Assembly: GCA_963801855.1 (NCBI GenBank) | Contig: CAWDGK010000002.1 | Location: 1-64,000, forward strand | Length of the DNA stretch: 64,000 nt | DNA from: JACDAN01 sp963801855 | GTDB lineage: Bacteria; Actinomycetota; Thermoleophilia; Gaiellales; Gaiellaceae | Direction of reading: 5' to 3' | Shown here: piece by piece, positions 11,102 to 21,700 of the stretch | Position numbering within the stretch: position 1 is the stretch's first letter | How the letters are laid out: each line of letters begins with the position of its first letter | Program-made: the position numbers and the translations under genes | Notes under the pieces: generated by a model | Told to the model about the DNA's origin: nothing | The model's input: only the letters and a program-made list of their open reading frames with translations | Databases searched by the model: none

Positions 11102-11395
11102 TTAGTCCACGACGGTCTCGTAGAACACGCGCTCGCGCGACTCCATCAGGCCGAAGAGCTCACCGGCGCCGAGGCGCTGGAAGTGCTCGCTCGCGCCGTG
11201 CTCCTCGAAGGCGGCCTTGTCGCGGTACTGCTCGTAGAAGAGGTACGAGCGCGGGTCCTCGGGATCGCGGCAGGGGATGTAGAGCTCGCAGCCCGGCTCC
11301 TCGCGGCTCGCCCGCGCAAGCTCGGGGATCACCTCGGCGACCCGCTCCTCGTTGCCTTCGGCGACCTTCATGCGCACCACGAGCACGAACGACAT
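11102..11395 (-). CDS. Antibiotic-biosynthesis monooxygenase-fold protein (YgiN-like)
   Basis: Small 97-residue ABM-domain protein (ferredoxin-like dimer): FVLVVRMKVAEGNEERV at the start, CELYIPCRDPEDPRSYLFYEQY in the middle (the FYEQY/W motif of quinol monooxygenase-like proteins), and HFQRLG near the end. ATG at 11395 has a good ribosome site (AAAGGAG 6 nt upstream). Intact. It sits between the MFS carrier and an FAH-fold gene. Members oxidise quinones or aromatic compounds or act as auxiliary subunits. No substrate can be named. Confidence 0.75.
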   Translation of the reverse strand: MSFVLVVRMKVAEGNEERVAEVIPELARASREEPGCELYIPCRDPEDPRSYLFYEQYRDKAAFEEHGASEHFQRLGAGELFGLMESRERVFYETVVD

Positions 11396-11415
11396 GCGGC
11401 TCCTTTCGACTGGGG

Positions 11416-12058
11416 TTACGCGGCGGTGACGGGGTTCGTGATCGAGCCGACGCCGTCGATCTCGATCGTGATCTCGTCGCCCGGCTGCAGCCACACCGGC
11501 GGCGTCCGGAACGCGCCGACGCCTGCGGGCGTCCCGGTGATGATCAGGTCGCCGGGCTCGAGCGTGATCGCCTGCGAGACGAACGAGATCACCTCGGCGA
11601 CGCCGAAGATCTGGTTCGACGTGTTCGAGTCCTGCATCGTCTCGCCGTTCAGGATCGCGCGGATCGGCAGCGCCTGCGGGTCGGGCACCTCGCTCGCAGG
11701 GACGAGCTCGCCGACCGGCAGGAAGGTGTCGAGCGACTTGCCGCGCACCCACTGGCCGTCGGAGAACTGGAGGTTCCGCCCCGAGACGTCGTTCGCGACG
11801 ACGTAGCCGCGCGACGAACTCGAGCGCGTCGTCGACGGAGACGCCGCTCGCGCGGCGGCCGATCACGACGCCGAGCTCGGCCTCGTAGTCGGGCTGCGTG
11901 CAGATGGCGGGAATGCGGATCGGCTCGCCGGCGCCGATCAGGGTGTTCGGCCACTTCGCGAACAGGAGCGGCCGCTCCGGCAGCTCGACGCCCTGCTCCT
12001 CGGCGTGGTCGCGGTAGTTGAGGCCGACGCAGACGATCTTCTGGGGGAGGTCGATCAT
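11416..12058 (-). CDS. Fumarylacetoacetate hydrolase family protein
   Basis: Second FAH-fold protein, about 213 residues, of the standard bacterial type: IVCVGLNYRDHAEEQG at the N-terminus, PDYEAELGVVIG (metal-binding Glu pair), VANDVSGRNLQ, SDGQWVRGKSLDTFLPVG, IITGTPAGVGAF, and ending SITNPVTAA. One frame change near 11815. Unlike the FAH gene at 6738 it has the short canonical form of 2-hydroxyhepta-diene-dioate isomerases, acylpyruvases and oxaloacetate decarboxylases. It is divergent from the IlvD-type dehydratase. Function within the sugar-acid set is plausible but not shown. Confidence 0.8.
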
Positions 12059-12107
12059 CGCGCGACTCTACGCGAATGGGATCGACCGCGGCGCATAGGA
12101 TCGTCCG
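12059..12107. promoter_or_regulatory. Divergent leaderless promoter pair
   Basis: Plus strand: TAGGAT (12096-12101), then exactly 6 nt to the GTG start of the IlvD-type gene. Minus strand: TAGAGT (12070-12065), then 6 nt to the ATG of the FAH gene. A -10 box 6 nt from the start codon is the signature of leaderless actinobacterial transcripts. Neither gene has a Shine-Dalgarno sequence. Strong spacing agreement, but not experimentally shown. Confidence 0.5.
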
Positions 12108-13766
12108 GTGGAGCGCCGGCTCGCGAACGACGATCTCGCCACGAGCCCGCGGCGCGCCGGGGCGCGCGCCCACCTCCGCGCGATGGGCCTCGACGAGAGC
12201 GACCTGAGCCGCCCGCTCGTCGGGATCGCGACGACGTGGACGGGCACGATGCCGTGCAACCTCGGTCAGCGCGCGCTCGCCGAGCACGTCGCCACCGGTG
12301 TGCGCGCGGCCGGCGGGACGCCGCTCGAGTTCAACACGATCGCCGTGTCCGACAACCTGACGCAGGGGACGCCCGGCATGCGCGCCTCGCTCGTCAGCCG
12401 CGAGGTGATCGCGGACTCGATCGAGCTCGTCGGCCGCAGCCAGCCCTTCGACGGCCTCGTCTGCCTCGTCGGCTGCGACAAGACGGCGCCGGGCGCGGTG
12501 ATGGCGATGCTGCGCCTCGACGTGCCCGGCCTCGTCCTCTACTCCGGGGCGATGACGCCGGGCGTGCACCGCGGCGCGCCCGTGACGATCCAGGACGTCT
12601 GGGAGGCCGTCGGCGCGCACGAGGGCGGCGTCATCTCCGACGAGGAGCTCGACGCGATCGAGCGCAGCGCCTGCCCGGGCTTCGGCGCGTGCACCGGGCA
12701 CTTCACCGCGAACACGATGGCGGTCGCCGTCGACTTCCTCGGGCTCGGCCCGATCGGGCTCGGCAGCATCACCGCGATGGATCCCGCGAAGGCGGACGCG
12801 GCCGAGGCGGCCGGCCGGCTCGTGCTCGACGTGATCGAGCGCGACGTCCGCCCGAGGAGCCTCGTCACGCGCGAGGCGCTCGAGAACGCGATCGTCGGCG
12901 TCACCGGCACCGGCGGCTCGACGAACGGCGTCCTGCACCTGCTCGCGATCGCCGACGAGGCCGGCGTCGAGCTGCAGCTCGAGGACTTCGACCGGCTCTC
13001 GGCGGCGACGCCGGTCGTCACGAGCCTGACGCCGGGCGGACGCTACGTCGCCGGCGACCTCCACCGTGTCGGCGGCACCGCGGCGGTGATGAAGCAGCTG
13101 CTCGGCCACCTGCACGGCGACGCGGCGACCGTCGACGGGCGCACGCTCGCCGAGCACGCGGCCGCCGCTCCCGACCCGGACGGCGAGGTGCTCGCGCCGG
13201 TCGACCGGCCGTTCAAGCCGGGCGGCGCGCTCCGCGTCCTGCGCGGCAACCTCGCGCCCGACGGCGCGGTCGTGAAGCTCGCCGGGCACGAGCGGCCGGT
13301 GCACGTCGGCCCCGCGCGCGTCTTCGACTCGGAGGCGGCCTGCAAGGCGGCGGTGTACGACGGGCTCGTGCAGCCGGGCGAGGTCGTCGTCCTGCGCAAC
13401 GAAGGCCCGGCCGGCGCGCCGGGCATGCCCGAGATGCTCTCGATCACGTCGGCGATCGTCGGCCGCGGGCTCGGCGACTCGGTCGCGCTCGTGACCGACG
13501 GCCGCTTCAGCGGCGCGACGCGCGGGTTGATGGTCGGGCATGTCGCGCCCGAGGCCGTGCGCGGCGGGCCGATCGCGGTCGTGCGCGACGGCGACGTGAT
13601 CACGGTCGACGTCGACGCGCGCCGGCTCGAGGTCGCGCTGACGAGCGAGGAGATCGCCGCGCGCCTCGCCGACTGGCGCCCGCCGACGCCGCGAGTCACG
13701 CGCGGCGTGCTCGCGAAGTACGCGAGCAGCGTCTCGTCGGCCTCGCGCGGCGCGGTGACCCAGTGA
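12108..13766 (+). CDS. IlvD/Edd family dehydratase (dihydroxy-acid or sugar-acid dehydratase)
   Basis: Intact 552-residue Fe-S dehydratase. The three cluster-ligand cysteines are at C50 (MPCN), C123 (VGCDKTAPG) and C195 (GFGACTGHFTANTM). The C-terminal swivel domain carries GPAGAPGMPEM and TDGRFSGATRG. The family covers dihydroxy-acid dehydratase (valine/isoleucine synthesis) and aldonic-acid dehydratases. Overlap with an SDR (GTGA at 13763) and the surrounding FAH-fold, ALDH and sugar dehydrogenase genes favour a sugar-acid substrate such as xylonate or arabinonate. No ilvB/N/C genes are nearby. Ordinary IlvD cannot be excluded. Confidence 0.85.
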   Translation: MERRLANDDLATSPRRAGARAHLRAMGLDESDLSRPLVGIATTWTGTMPCNLGQRALAEHVATGVRAAGGTPLEFNTIAVSDNLTQGTPGMRASLVSREVIADSIELVGRSQPFDGLVCLVGCDKTAPGAVMAMLRLDVPGLVLYSGAMTPGVHRGAPVTIQDVWEAVGAHEGGVISDEELDAIERSACPGFGACTGHFTANTMAVAVDFLGLGPIGLGSITAMDPAKADAAEAAGRLVLDVIERDVRPRSLVTREALENAIVGVTGTGGSTNGVLHLLAIADEAGVELQLEDFDRLSAATPVVTSLTPGGRYVAGDLHRVGGTAAVMKQLLGHLHGDAATVDGRTLAEHAAAAPDPDGEVLAPVDRPFKPGGALRVLRGNLAPDGAVVKLAGHERPVHVGPARVFDSEAACKAAVYDGLVQPGEVVVLRNEGPAGAPGMPEMLSITSAIVGRGLGDSVALVTDGRFSGATRGLMVGHVAPEAVRGGPIAVVRDGDVITVDVDARRLEVALTSEEIAARLADWRPPTPRVTRGVLAKYASSVSSASRGAVTQ

Positions 13767-14544
13767 GCGAGCGGCTCGACGGAAAGGTCGCGCTCGTCAC
13801 GGGCGCAGCGCGCGGGATCGGCCGCGCGCTCGCGCTCGGTCTCGCCGCCGAGGGCGCGCTCGTCCACGTGAACGACCTCGAGGAGCCGGCCGACGTGCAC
13901 GCGGAGCTGCCGGCCGAGCGCCGCGGCCTCTCGCTCGCCGTGCGACGTCTCCGACGTGGCCGGCGCTCCGCGAGATGTTCTCGCGGCTCGACCGGCTCGA
14001 CGTGCTCGTCAACTGCGCCGGGATCGCCGGGTGGACGAACGTGCTCGAGCCGAGCGAGGAGACGTGGGACCGGGTCGTCGACACGAACCTCAAGGGGACG
14101 TTCTTCTGCTCGGTGGAGGCGGCGCGGCTGATGCGGAGCTCCGGCGGCGGCTCGATCGTCAACGTGTCGACGGTCGTCGCCGCGCGCGGGCTGCGGAACC
14201 TGACGCCGTACGCGGCGAGCAAGGGCGGCATCAACGCGCTGACGATCCAGCTCGCCGTCGAGCTCGCGCCGTACGGGATCCGCGTCAACGCGTTCGCGCC
14301 CGGGGCGACGAACGTGGAGCGCAACCTCGCCGACGACCCGGAGTACGCCGAGAAGTGGGCGCCGCTGATCCCGCTCGGCCGGATCGCCGAGCCGGAGGAC
14401 ATGGTCGGCCCGACCGTCTTCTTCGCCTCGGACGAGTCCGCGCACGTGACGGGCCAGCTGCTCTACGTCGACGGCGGCTGGACCAGCGCGGGCAGCTTCC
14501 CGGACACGTACGTCGACGCGGCGGCACGTCGGCAGAACCGCTGA
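13763..14544 (+). CDS. SDR-family oxidoreductase
   Basis: Short-chain dehydrogenase of about 259 residues. TGAARGIG cofactor loop, NCAGIAG, catalytic Ser in NVSTVVA, YAASKGG (Tyr-Lys), PLGRIAEPEDMVGP, and YVDGGW at the C-terminus. GTG 13763 overlaps the TGA of the dehydratase, so the two are translationally coupled. One frame change near 13950. Coupling to an IlvD/Edd dehydratase suggests a sugar or sugar-acid dehydrogenase (XylB- or galactose-dehydrogenase-like). The 150 bp downstream to 14694 hold no recognisable gene. Confidence 0.82.
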
Positions 14545-14694
14545 AACGAGCCGTATGGTTTGCAAATCGTGGGTTGGGATGTTTCGCGCTCGGGCAGGTG
14601 AGTGCGTGATGAATCGGTCTTCTCTGCACTCGATCGCGGCGGACGCTCCCGCCGGCCATTCCTCCGAAACCAGGGCCGGATCGAGATCCAGCTA

Positions 14695-17190
14695 GTGGTG
14701 CGTTCGAACGTCGTACGGCGCCTCGTCCTGGGGGGAGTCCTCGCGCTCCTCGCGCCGGCGCTCGTCCCCGTTGCGACGGCGGCCACGGTCCCGTCGGGCT
14801 TCGCGGAGACGCGCGTCGTCACCGGCCTCGACAACCCGACGACGATGGCGATCGCCCCCGACGGCAGGTTCTTCATCGCCGAGCAGGACGGCGACCTGCG
14901 CGATCGTCCAAGAACGGGACGCTGCTGCCGACGCCGTTCGTGACGCTGCCCGTCGAACCGACGCCGGCGAGCGCGGGCTCCTCGGCGTCGCGCTCGACCC
15001 GGCCTTCGCTTCGAACCAGTACGTCTACGTCTACTACACCGCGACGACGCCGAACATCCACAACCGCGTCAGCCGCTTCACGGCGTCCGGCGACGTCGCC
15101 CTGGCCGGGCAGCGAGCGAGTCCTCTTCGACCTGGACCCGCTCTCCGCAGCGCGCAGAACCACAACGGCGGCGCGCTCCACTTCGGCAAGGACGGGAAGC
15201 TCTACATCGCCGCCGGCGAGAACGCGCGCGCTCGGAACGCCGAGGACGCTCACCAACCTGCTCGGGAAGATCCTCCGCATCAACGCGGACGGCTCGATCC
15301 CGACGGACAACCCGTTCTACACCACGACCACCGGTCAGAACCGCGCGATCTGGGCCTACGGCCTGCGTAATCCGTTCACGTTCTCGTTCCAGCCCGGCAC
15401 CGGCCGGATGTTCATCAACGACGTCGGCCAGGGCACGTGGGAGGAGATCAACGACGGCGTCGCCGGCTCGAACTACGGCTGGCCGACGACCGAGGGGTCG
15501 AGCAGCAACCCGAGCTTCCGGAACCCGGTCTCGTACTACGGCCACGGCAACACGGCGACCACAGGCTGCGCGATCACCGGCGGCACGTTCTACAACCCGC
15601 CCGCGGGGCAGTTCCCGGCCGAGTACGTCGGCGACTACTTCTTCGCCGACTACTGCAGCGGCTGGATCCGCAAGCTCGATCCCGCCAACGGGAACACGGT
15701 CATCGGCTTCGCCAGCGGCGCACCGGCACCGGTCGACCTCGACGTCGGCGGCGACGGCAGCCTCTACTACCTCACGCGCGGCGGGCCGATCGGCCACGTC
15801 TACCGGATCACGTACACCGGCAGCCTCGCGCCGACGATCACCACGCACCCGGCGAGCCAGACGGTCAGCGTCGGCGGTCCGGCGACCTTCACCGCCTCCG
15901 CGAGCGGCAATCCGCCGCTCGCGTTCCAGTGGCAGCGGAACGGCGTCAACATCGCCGGCGCGACGTCGTCGAGCTACACGCTCGCCTCGGTGCAGTCCAC
16001 CGACAACGGCGCCCGCTTCCGCGTCCTCGTGTCGAACGGGTCGGGAACCGCGACGAGCAACGAGGCGACGCTCACCGTGACGTCGAACCAGCCGCCGACC
16101 GCGACCATCACCACCCCTGCGGCGGGGACGACGTACCGCGGCGGCGACGTGATCTCCTACGCCGGCAGCGGGAGCGACGCCGAGGACGGGACGCTCGGAG
16201 GCGCCCGGTTCACCTGGCGGATCGATTTCCACCACGCCGATCACCTGCACCCGTTCCTGCCGTCGTCCAGCGGCGCCACGTCGGGGGCGTTCACCGTCCC
16301 GTCGACGGGGCCACACCGAGCCGAACGTCTGGTACCGGATCAACCTGACGGTGACCGACTCGGGCGGCCTGACCTCGTCCACGTTCCGCGACGTGATGCC
16401 GCGTACCGCGCAGATCCAGCTCGTGACGGTCCCGTCCGGCCTGCAGCTGCTCCTCGACGGCCAGCCGTTCGCGGCGCCGTACTCGTTCACGGGCGTCGTC
16501 GGGATCCAGCGCACGCTCGAGGCTGTCTCGCCGCAGACGTCGGGCTCCACCACCTACCAGTTCCAGTCGTGGTCGAACGGCGGCCCGCGCGCGCAGACCA
16601 TCTCCACCCCCGCGGCGAACACGACCTATACGGCGACCTATCAGGGCTCCCAGCCTCCGCCTCCGCCGCCCCCGCCGCCGCCGCCGCCTCCGCCGCCGCC
16701 TCCGCCTCCGCCGCCCTCCTCCTTCGTCCTGAAGGTGAACTTCCAGCCCGCGTTCACCCCGACGGTCGCCGGGTACTCCGTCGACGCCGGAGCCGTCTAC
16801 GGACCGCGCGAGGACGGCAACTCGTACGGCTGGAACGCCAACAACATGAGCGCGACGTACGACCGGAACTCCAGGCAGTCACCCGACCAGCGCTACGACA
16901 CCCTCATCCAGATGCAGCGGCACACGAACCCGAACGCCTCCTGGGAAGTCGCAGTCCCGAACGGGACCTACAGCGTGCGCGTCGTCGCCGGCGATCCGAC
17001 GTCGTCGTTCGGTGACTACAGGATCACTGCCGAGCGTGTCACCGTGATCGACTACGTCCCGGTCGAGACGGCGAGGTGGGCCGACGAGACGGCGACAGTG
17101 ACCGTCACCGACGGCCGGCTCACGATCGCGAACGGCGTCGGCGCCTCGAGCAACAAGCTCTGCTTCATCGAGATCGCCGCGGCCGGCTAG
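14695..17190 (+). CDS. Secreted PQQ-type sugar dehydrogenase with Ig-like, polyproline and malectin-like modules
   Basis: About 830 residues. Start GTG 14695 or 14698, then a signal peptide (LVLGGVLALLAPALVPVATA). Residues ~30-370 form a soluble glucose/sorbosone dehydrogenase propeller: LDNPTTMAIAPDGRFFIAEQ, GLLGVALDPAF, HNGGALHFGKDGKLYIA, LLGKILRINADGS, and AYGLRNPFTFSFQPGTG (PQQ-binding Arg). Then an Ig-like domain (PTITTHPASQTVSVGG), a PKD-like region, and a SWSNGG/TYTATYQ repeat-type module. A run of about 21 prolines at 16655-16720 follows. The C-terminal domain (VNFQPA..., GYSVDAGAVYG, SPDQRYDTLI, NKLCFIEI) is malectin-like, probably carbohydrate-binding. Frame changes near 14905, 15110, 15220 and 16310. 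Likely oxidises sugars at the cell surface, feeding the catabolic genes upstream. Confidence 0.83.
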
Positions 17191-17206
17191 CTACGCCCTT
17201 CCCGGA

Positions 17207-18712
17207 TCAGCGCGTCGCGGCGAGAAGCGCGTCCCGCAGGACCTGCGGGAGCGGCGCCGGCTGCCACGGTCCGCCGTCTGCAACCGGCGCGAACCAGCCT
17301 GCCGTGTGGACGGCGGCGCCGAGCTTGTCGCGCTTGCCGTCTTCGAGCCGGAACACCTCGAACCGCAGCCGGACGCCCCGCTCGTGCACGGCGTCGAGCG
17401 ACATCCGGGCTGCGATCCGTTGGAACGGCATCGCCTCCCGCAGGTGATCTATCCGGTGATAGAGGCAACGCAACTCGCCGGCCTCACCGGTGCCGCGGTA
17501 CAGGTCGGGTGCGACCGCTTGGAAGAACCGGTCGCGCGCCACGCCCTGCCAGACGTAGTAGTTCGCGAAGTAGATGTTGCCGACGAGATTCGACTCCTCG
17601 AGCGACGTGTCGAATGCCTCCTCGTGCAGGAACGGTCCACCTGCCGGCCCGGGGGGTGCGCTCCACAGCGGCGAGCCGAGATCGACCTCGTCCTGCTCGC
17701 TCGGCTCGAGCGCGGCCCTCACCTCGGGCGTGTCCCGGGGCGTGACGCGGTCCATCAGGGCTGCGTAGTACTCGGGCAGCGGCCTGGCCTCGACGACGCC
17801 ATGCGCGAGGATCTCGACCCAGGTGACGCCCATGCGGCTCCACGCGAAGCGCACGGGCTCCCCTCCCGGCGGGACGCGGCGCCACTCGTAGTGGAACTCC
17901 TGCGTCGAGCCGAGCCGGCCGCTCGCTGGACCCAGCCAGAAGCGGCCCTCGATCGTGTCCTCGGCGCGCGCCTCGCCGAAGTACCGCGTCTCGCCGTAGT
18001 TCGTCACCATGCCCCACCGACCGGTGGCGAACTGCTGTGCGAGCGGCTCGTACACCGGTTGCACCGCCAGCTCGCGGAGCTTGCCCATCCACATGAACAC
18101 GTGCGAGAAGAAGAGCGTGCGGCTGAGGTTGGCGCACTCGCGGAAGGTCAGCGGGAAGCGGACGGTAACGACGGGGAGCCCGGGGATCGGGCCGTCCTCC
18201 GAGATCGTGAGCGCGTAGGCGCCGAGGTCGTACCCGTAGCGTTCGGAGGGCGGGCCGGCCGCTTCGGCCTGCGGCTCCGCCTCGACCGCGACGACGACGG
18301 CGACGACGCGCTCGGGGCCGTCGCTGAGCGTGTGCGGGAACGTCAGCACGTGCAGCTCGCCGGCTCGGAGCAGCGCCGCGGCGCCCGACCGCCGGACGAG
18401 CTCGAGTGCAGCCTCAGCGTTCGCCTTCTTCGCGGCCTCGGCGGCCGCCCAGAGGCGCGTGCCGGCGAGGTCGAGCGTGTCGCCGCCCGCGATCAGCTCC
18501 TCGAGCAGCGACTCGCGGTCGGCGCCGAGCAGCGCGAGCCAGCGCTCGCGGGGTCGTGGCTCGATCGGCGCGAGGTCGCAGCCCTGCTCGCCCGCACCGG
18601 CGACGGCCAGCGCCGCCCAGTCGTCGTGCGCGGCCGAGACGCCGATGCCGTGTGCGCCCGCGACGACCGGCTTGCCCGACCCGAGCCACTCGACCCTGAG
18701 CGTCTCGGTCAT
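17207..18712 (-). CDS. PPTase fused to double hot-dog (E10-like) thioesterase of the PKS locus
   Basis: 501 residues, intact. Residues 1-145 resemble the phosphopantetheinyl-transferase domain that ends enediyne PKSs: QGCDLAPIE (Mg-binding DxE) and WAAAEAAKKA (WxxxEAxKK). Residues ~165-300 and ~365-490 are two hot-dog folds. The second (NLVGNIYFANYYVWQGVARD) closely matches enediyne E10 thioesterases (NLVGNVYxxNxxxWQG). The first keeps the fold (NLSRTLFFSHVFMWMGKLRE) but has lost the GN..Y residues. ATG at 18712 overlaps the PKS stop (ATGA), so translation is coupled. It would activate the PKS carrier domains and release the polyene. The fusion is unusual; normally PPTase is the PKS C-terminus and E10 is separate. 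Confidence 0.72.
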   Translation of the reverse strand: MTETLRVEWLGSGKPVVAGAHGIGVSAAHDDWAALAVAGAGEQGCDLAPIEPRPRERWLALLGADRESLLEELIAGGDTLDLAGTRLWAAAEAAKKANAEAALELVRRSGAAALLRAGELHVLTFPHTLSDGPERVVAVVVAVEAEPQAEAAGPPSERYGYDLGAYALTISEDGPIPGLPVVTVRFPLTFRECANLSRTLFFSHVFMWMGKLRELAVQPVYEPLAQQFATGRWGMVTNYGETRYFGEARAEDTIEGRFWLGPASGRLGSTQEFHYEWRRVPPGGEPVRFAWSRMGVTWVEILAHGVVEARPLPEYYAALMDRVTPRDTPEVRAALEPSEQDEVDLGSPLWSAPPGPAGGPFLHEEAFDTSLEESNLVGNIYFANYYVWQGVARDRFFQAVAPDLYRGTGEAGELRCLYHRIDHLREAMPFQRIAARMSLDAVHERGVRLRFEVFRLEDGKRDKLGAAVHTAGWFAPVADGGPWQPAPLPQVLRDALLAATR

Positions 18713-21700
18713 GTCGCTCCGTCTCCGTCTCCGTTTCCGCTGGCGCGCGCGAGGACCTGCTCGAAGAGCGGCAGCTCGTGCGCGTGCCGCTCGTCGGCGG
18801 CGAGCTCGTGCAAGCCGCTCAGATGGGCGAGCGCGACCTCCGGTGCCCGGACGCCGAGGGACCGCGCATGCTCGGCCAGCACGCGCCGCAGCTCCTCCGT
18901 GTCCCGTTTTCCGGGATCCGCGAGCTCCTCGGCGGTCGGATTGTCCGGCTTCGTCTCGAGGATCCTGGCCCGCATGCCGCGGATTCGCTCCAGGACCCGG
19001 CCGTCGGGGTCGACCTGGGTGATCGTGGCGTGCTCGTGCCCGTCCCGGCGGCCCTCGTAGACGGCCCGCGCACGCAGCGATCCCGGCTCGCGCGCGGGCG
19101 CATGGAGCTCGAGGGCGGCGATCTCGACCGGTAGACAGAGGCTCTGGGGGACGAGCAGCTGCGTCGCCTGCAGCAGCGCGTCGCGGGCGAACGGATCGCC
19201 GAGCAGAGACGCCGTCGCCTCGGCGCGGACGTCGAAGACGCATTCCGCCGAGTCGAGCCGGTGGACTCGCTCGAGCCGCTGGAAGGCCGGCCCCTGGAAG
19301 AGCAGGCCGCCGTAGAGGTCGCGCTCGGGGATGAGAGGGAGCGGGTGCTCCGGGAGGTCGACCGGCTCAGCCTGCGTCTCGGGGACCGCGAGCACGAAGG
19401 TGGCGGCGAAGTGGTCGGCTGCGAACCCACTCGACTCCGTGCCGACCGCCGCGCGCACACGACGCGGCGTTGCGTCCTCGACGACCTCTGTCCGCACCTC
19501 GATCGTCGTGCCGTCCGGGTCGATCACGATCGGACGCGCGAGGGCGACGTCCTCGATCGTCAACGGCCCGAGCTCCTGCTCGCCCAGCGTCCACGCGACG
19601 GCCTGGGCCATCGCCTCCAGCCCGAGGACCGTGGGGAAGAGGACGGCGCCGTGATGGACGTGGTCGCTGAGCTCCGGATCGCTCTCCGTCGAGATGTGCG
19701 CCCGCGCGATCACCTCGACGCCTGGCGTGACGTGGATCGGCTGCTCGAGGTAGCGGCTCGCGGCCGGGAGCGGCGGGAGCTTCCGGAAGCCAGGTGTCGA
19801 GACCGCGCAGCCGTGCGGTGACGACGGCCCGGTCTGCGCCGGGGTCGCCCGTCACGAGCTCGACGAAGCGCCGGACGCCGTCCTCGACGGGGATCGTGGC
19901 GACGCCCATACGCTCGAGGTGGCCGCCGGCGCGAGCTCCCATGCCGACGTCCTGCCAGATCCCGAAGGCGACCGCGAGCGTCTCGGTCTCCGAGTGCTCC
20001 GCGCCGAACTGCCGCAGCACGGCCTCGAGCGCCTCGTTCGCGAACCCGTACCAGGCGTTGCCGGGCATGCCGGTGACCGCGGTGACCGACGACAGCCCGA
20101 CGAAGAGACGCGGTGGCGCATCGGCCAGCGCGTGGCAGAGGTTGAGCGCACCGGCGAGCTTGGGCGCGGACTCGGTGACCGCCTCGTCGACGGTCGTCTG
20201 GTCGATCCGCCGCGGCACGTTCGCGCCGGCGCCGTGGACGACGGCCGCGATCGGGCCGAGCTGCTCGCGCACCTGCGCGACGAGCGCTGCGACGGCATCC
20301 GCATCGGTGACGTCGCAGCGGAAGTAGCGCGCCGTCAGGCCCTCGGCCTCGAAGCGCTCGAGCGTGGCGGTCGCTTCCTCCTCGGCCGAGCGCCCCGCGA
20401 GCGCGAGCGTGGCCCCGGTGGCTCTCGCGACGCCGAGGGCGCACTCGGCGGTGATGCCGCGTGCGCCGCCGGTGACGAGCACGACGTCGCCGGCCGACAG
20501 CGGACGGGCACGGGCGACGAGGTGCGCGTGCTCGAGAGCGCGTGGCCGGGGCACCGTGCGGCGCCCGTTCGCGTAGTGCGCGATCGCGAACGGCTCCGGC
20601 GTCGCCAGCTCGGCGACCACGTGCTCGGCGCCTGCCCCCTCGACGACGCGCACGCGCAGGTCGTCTCGCTCGTGGTGGAGGCTCGCTGCAAACGCGCGTG
20701 CGAGCGGGGCCCGCGCGGTTCCTGCCGAGACGTACGCGACCACGGCGGCGCCGGGCGGCGTCGCGGCGGCGCGCAGCCGGCGGATCGCGGCGTCCGGTCC
20801 GTCGCGGAGCTCCGGGCGGGCGGGCAGCACGGCGACGACGTGCGTGAAGCCCGCGAGCTCCAGGCCGTCGTCGAACGGTCGCATCTCGGCCTCCGCTCCC
20901 GCCTCGCGAAGCGCGCCGCCGATCGCGTCGGCGAGCTGACGCTCGTCCTCGTCCGTGAGGACGAGCGCACGCGCTCCGCCGAGCTCGTGGGCGGGCGCGC
21001 TCGATCGTCGGCCTCGACGTCCTCGACGACGAAGGTGCGAGTCGCGGAAGGCCGGCCGGCGAGCGGATCGTCGGCCGGCGCGGCGCCACGCGGGACGCCG
21101 CCGGCGAGCTGTGCGGCCAGCGACTCGCCGAGCGTCGCGTTCGCGAACTCCGCCGGGTCGAGCGTCCCCGAGTCGACGCCGAGCGCCTGAGCTGCTTCGA
21201 CGACGACCTCCGCGGCCTTGATCGAGTCGAGGTTGAGATCGTCGAGCAGGCGGAGCTCCGCCGTGATCGTCTCCGCGGGGAAGCCGGTCGCGCGGACGAT
21301 CACCTCGACGAGCACCGGCAGCGGATCGCGCGCGGGCGAGGAGAGCTGCGCCGCGAGCTGTGCCGCTATCTCGCCGAGTGTCGCGTTCGCGAACTCCGCC
21401 GGCTCGAGCCCGTCCGTCGCGATGCCGAGCTCCTCGGCCGCGCGGACCACGAGCTCCGCAGCCTTGATCGAGTCGAGGTTGAGGTCGTCGAGGAGGCGTG
21501 CGTCGAGCGAGATCGTCTCGGGTGGGAAGCCGGTCAGCTCGGCCGCGAGCGCGACGAGCCGGGCGGCCGCGTCGGGAGCGGCGGTGCGCTCCTGCGGCGG
21601 CGCGGGAGCGGACGCCGGCGGAGCGGGCGGCGCCGGCAATACGTCGCCCGTCGACTCGATGTCGGCGCGAATCACCTGCGCAAGAAAGGCGCCACGACGG

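Noticed and set aside
16655..16720. Simple sequence repeat as a separate element
   Set aside because: The CCG/CCT run is in frame and codes for the proline linker of the sugar dehydrogenase.
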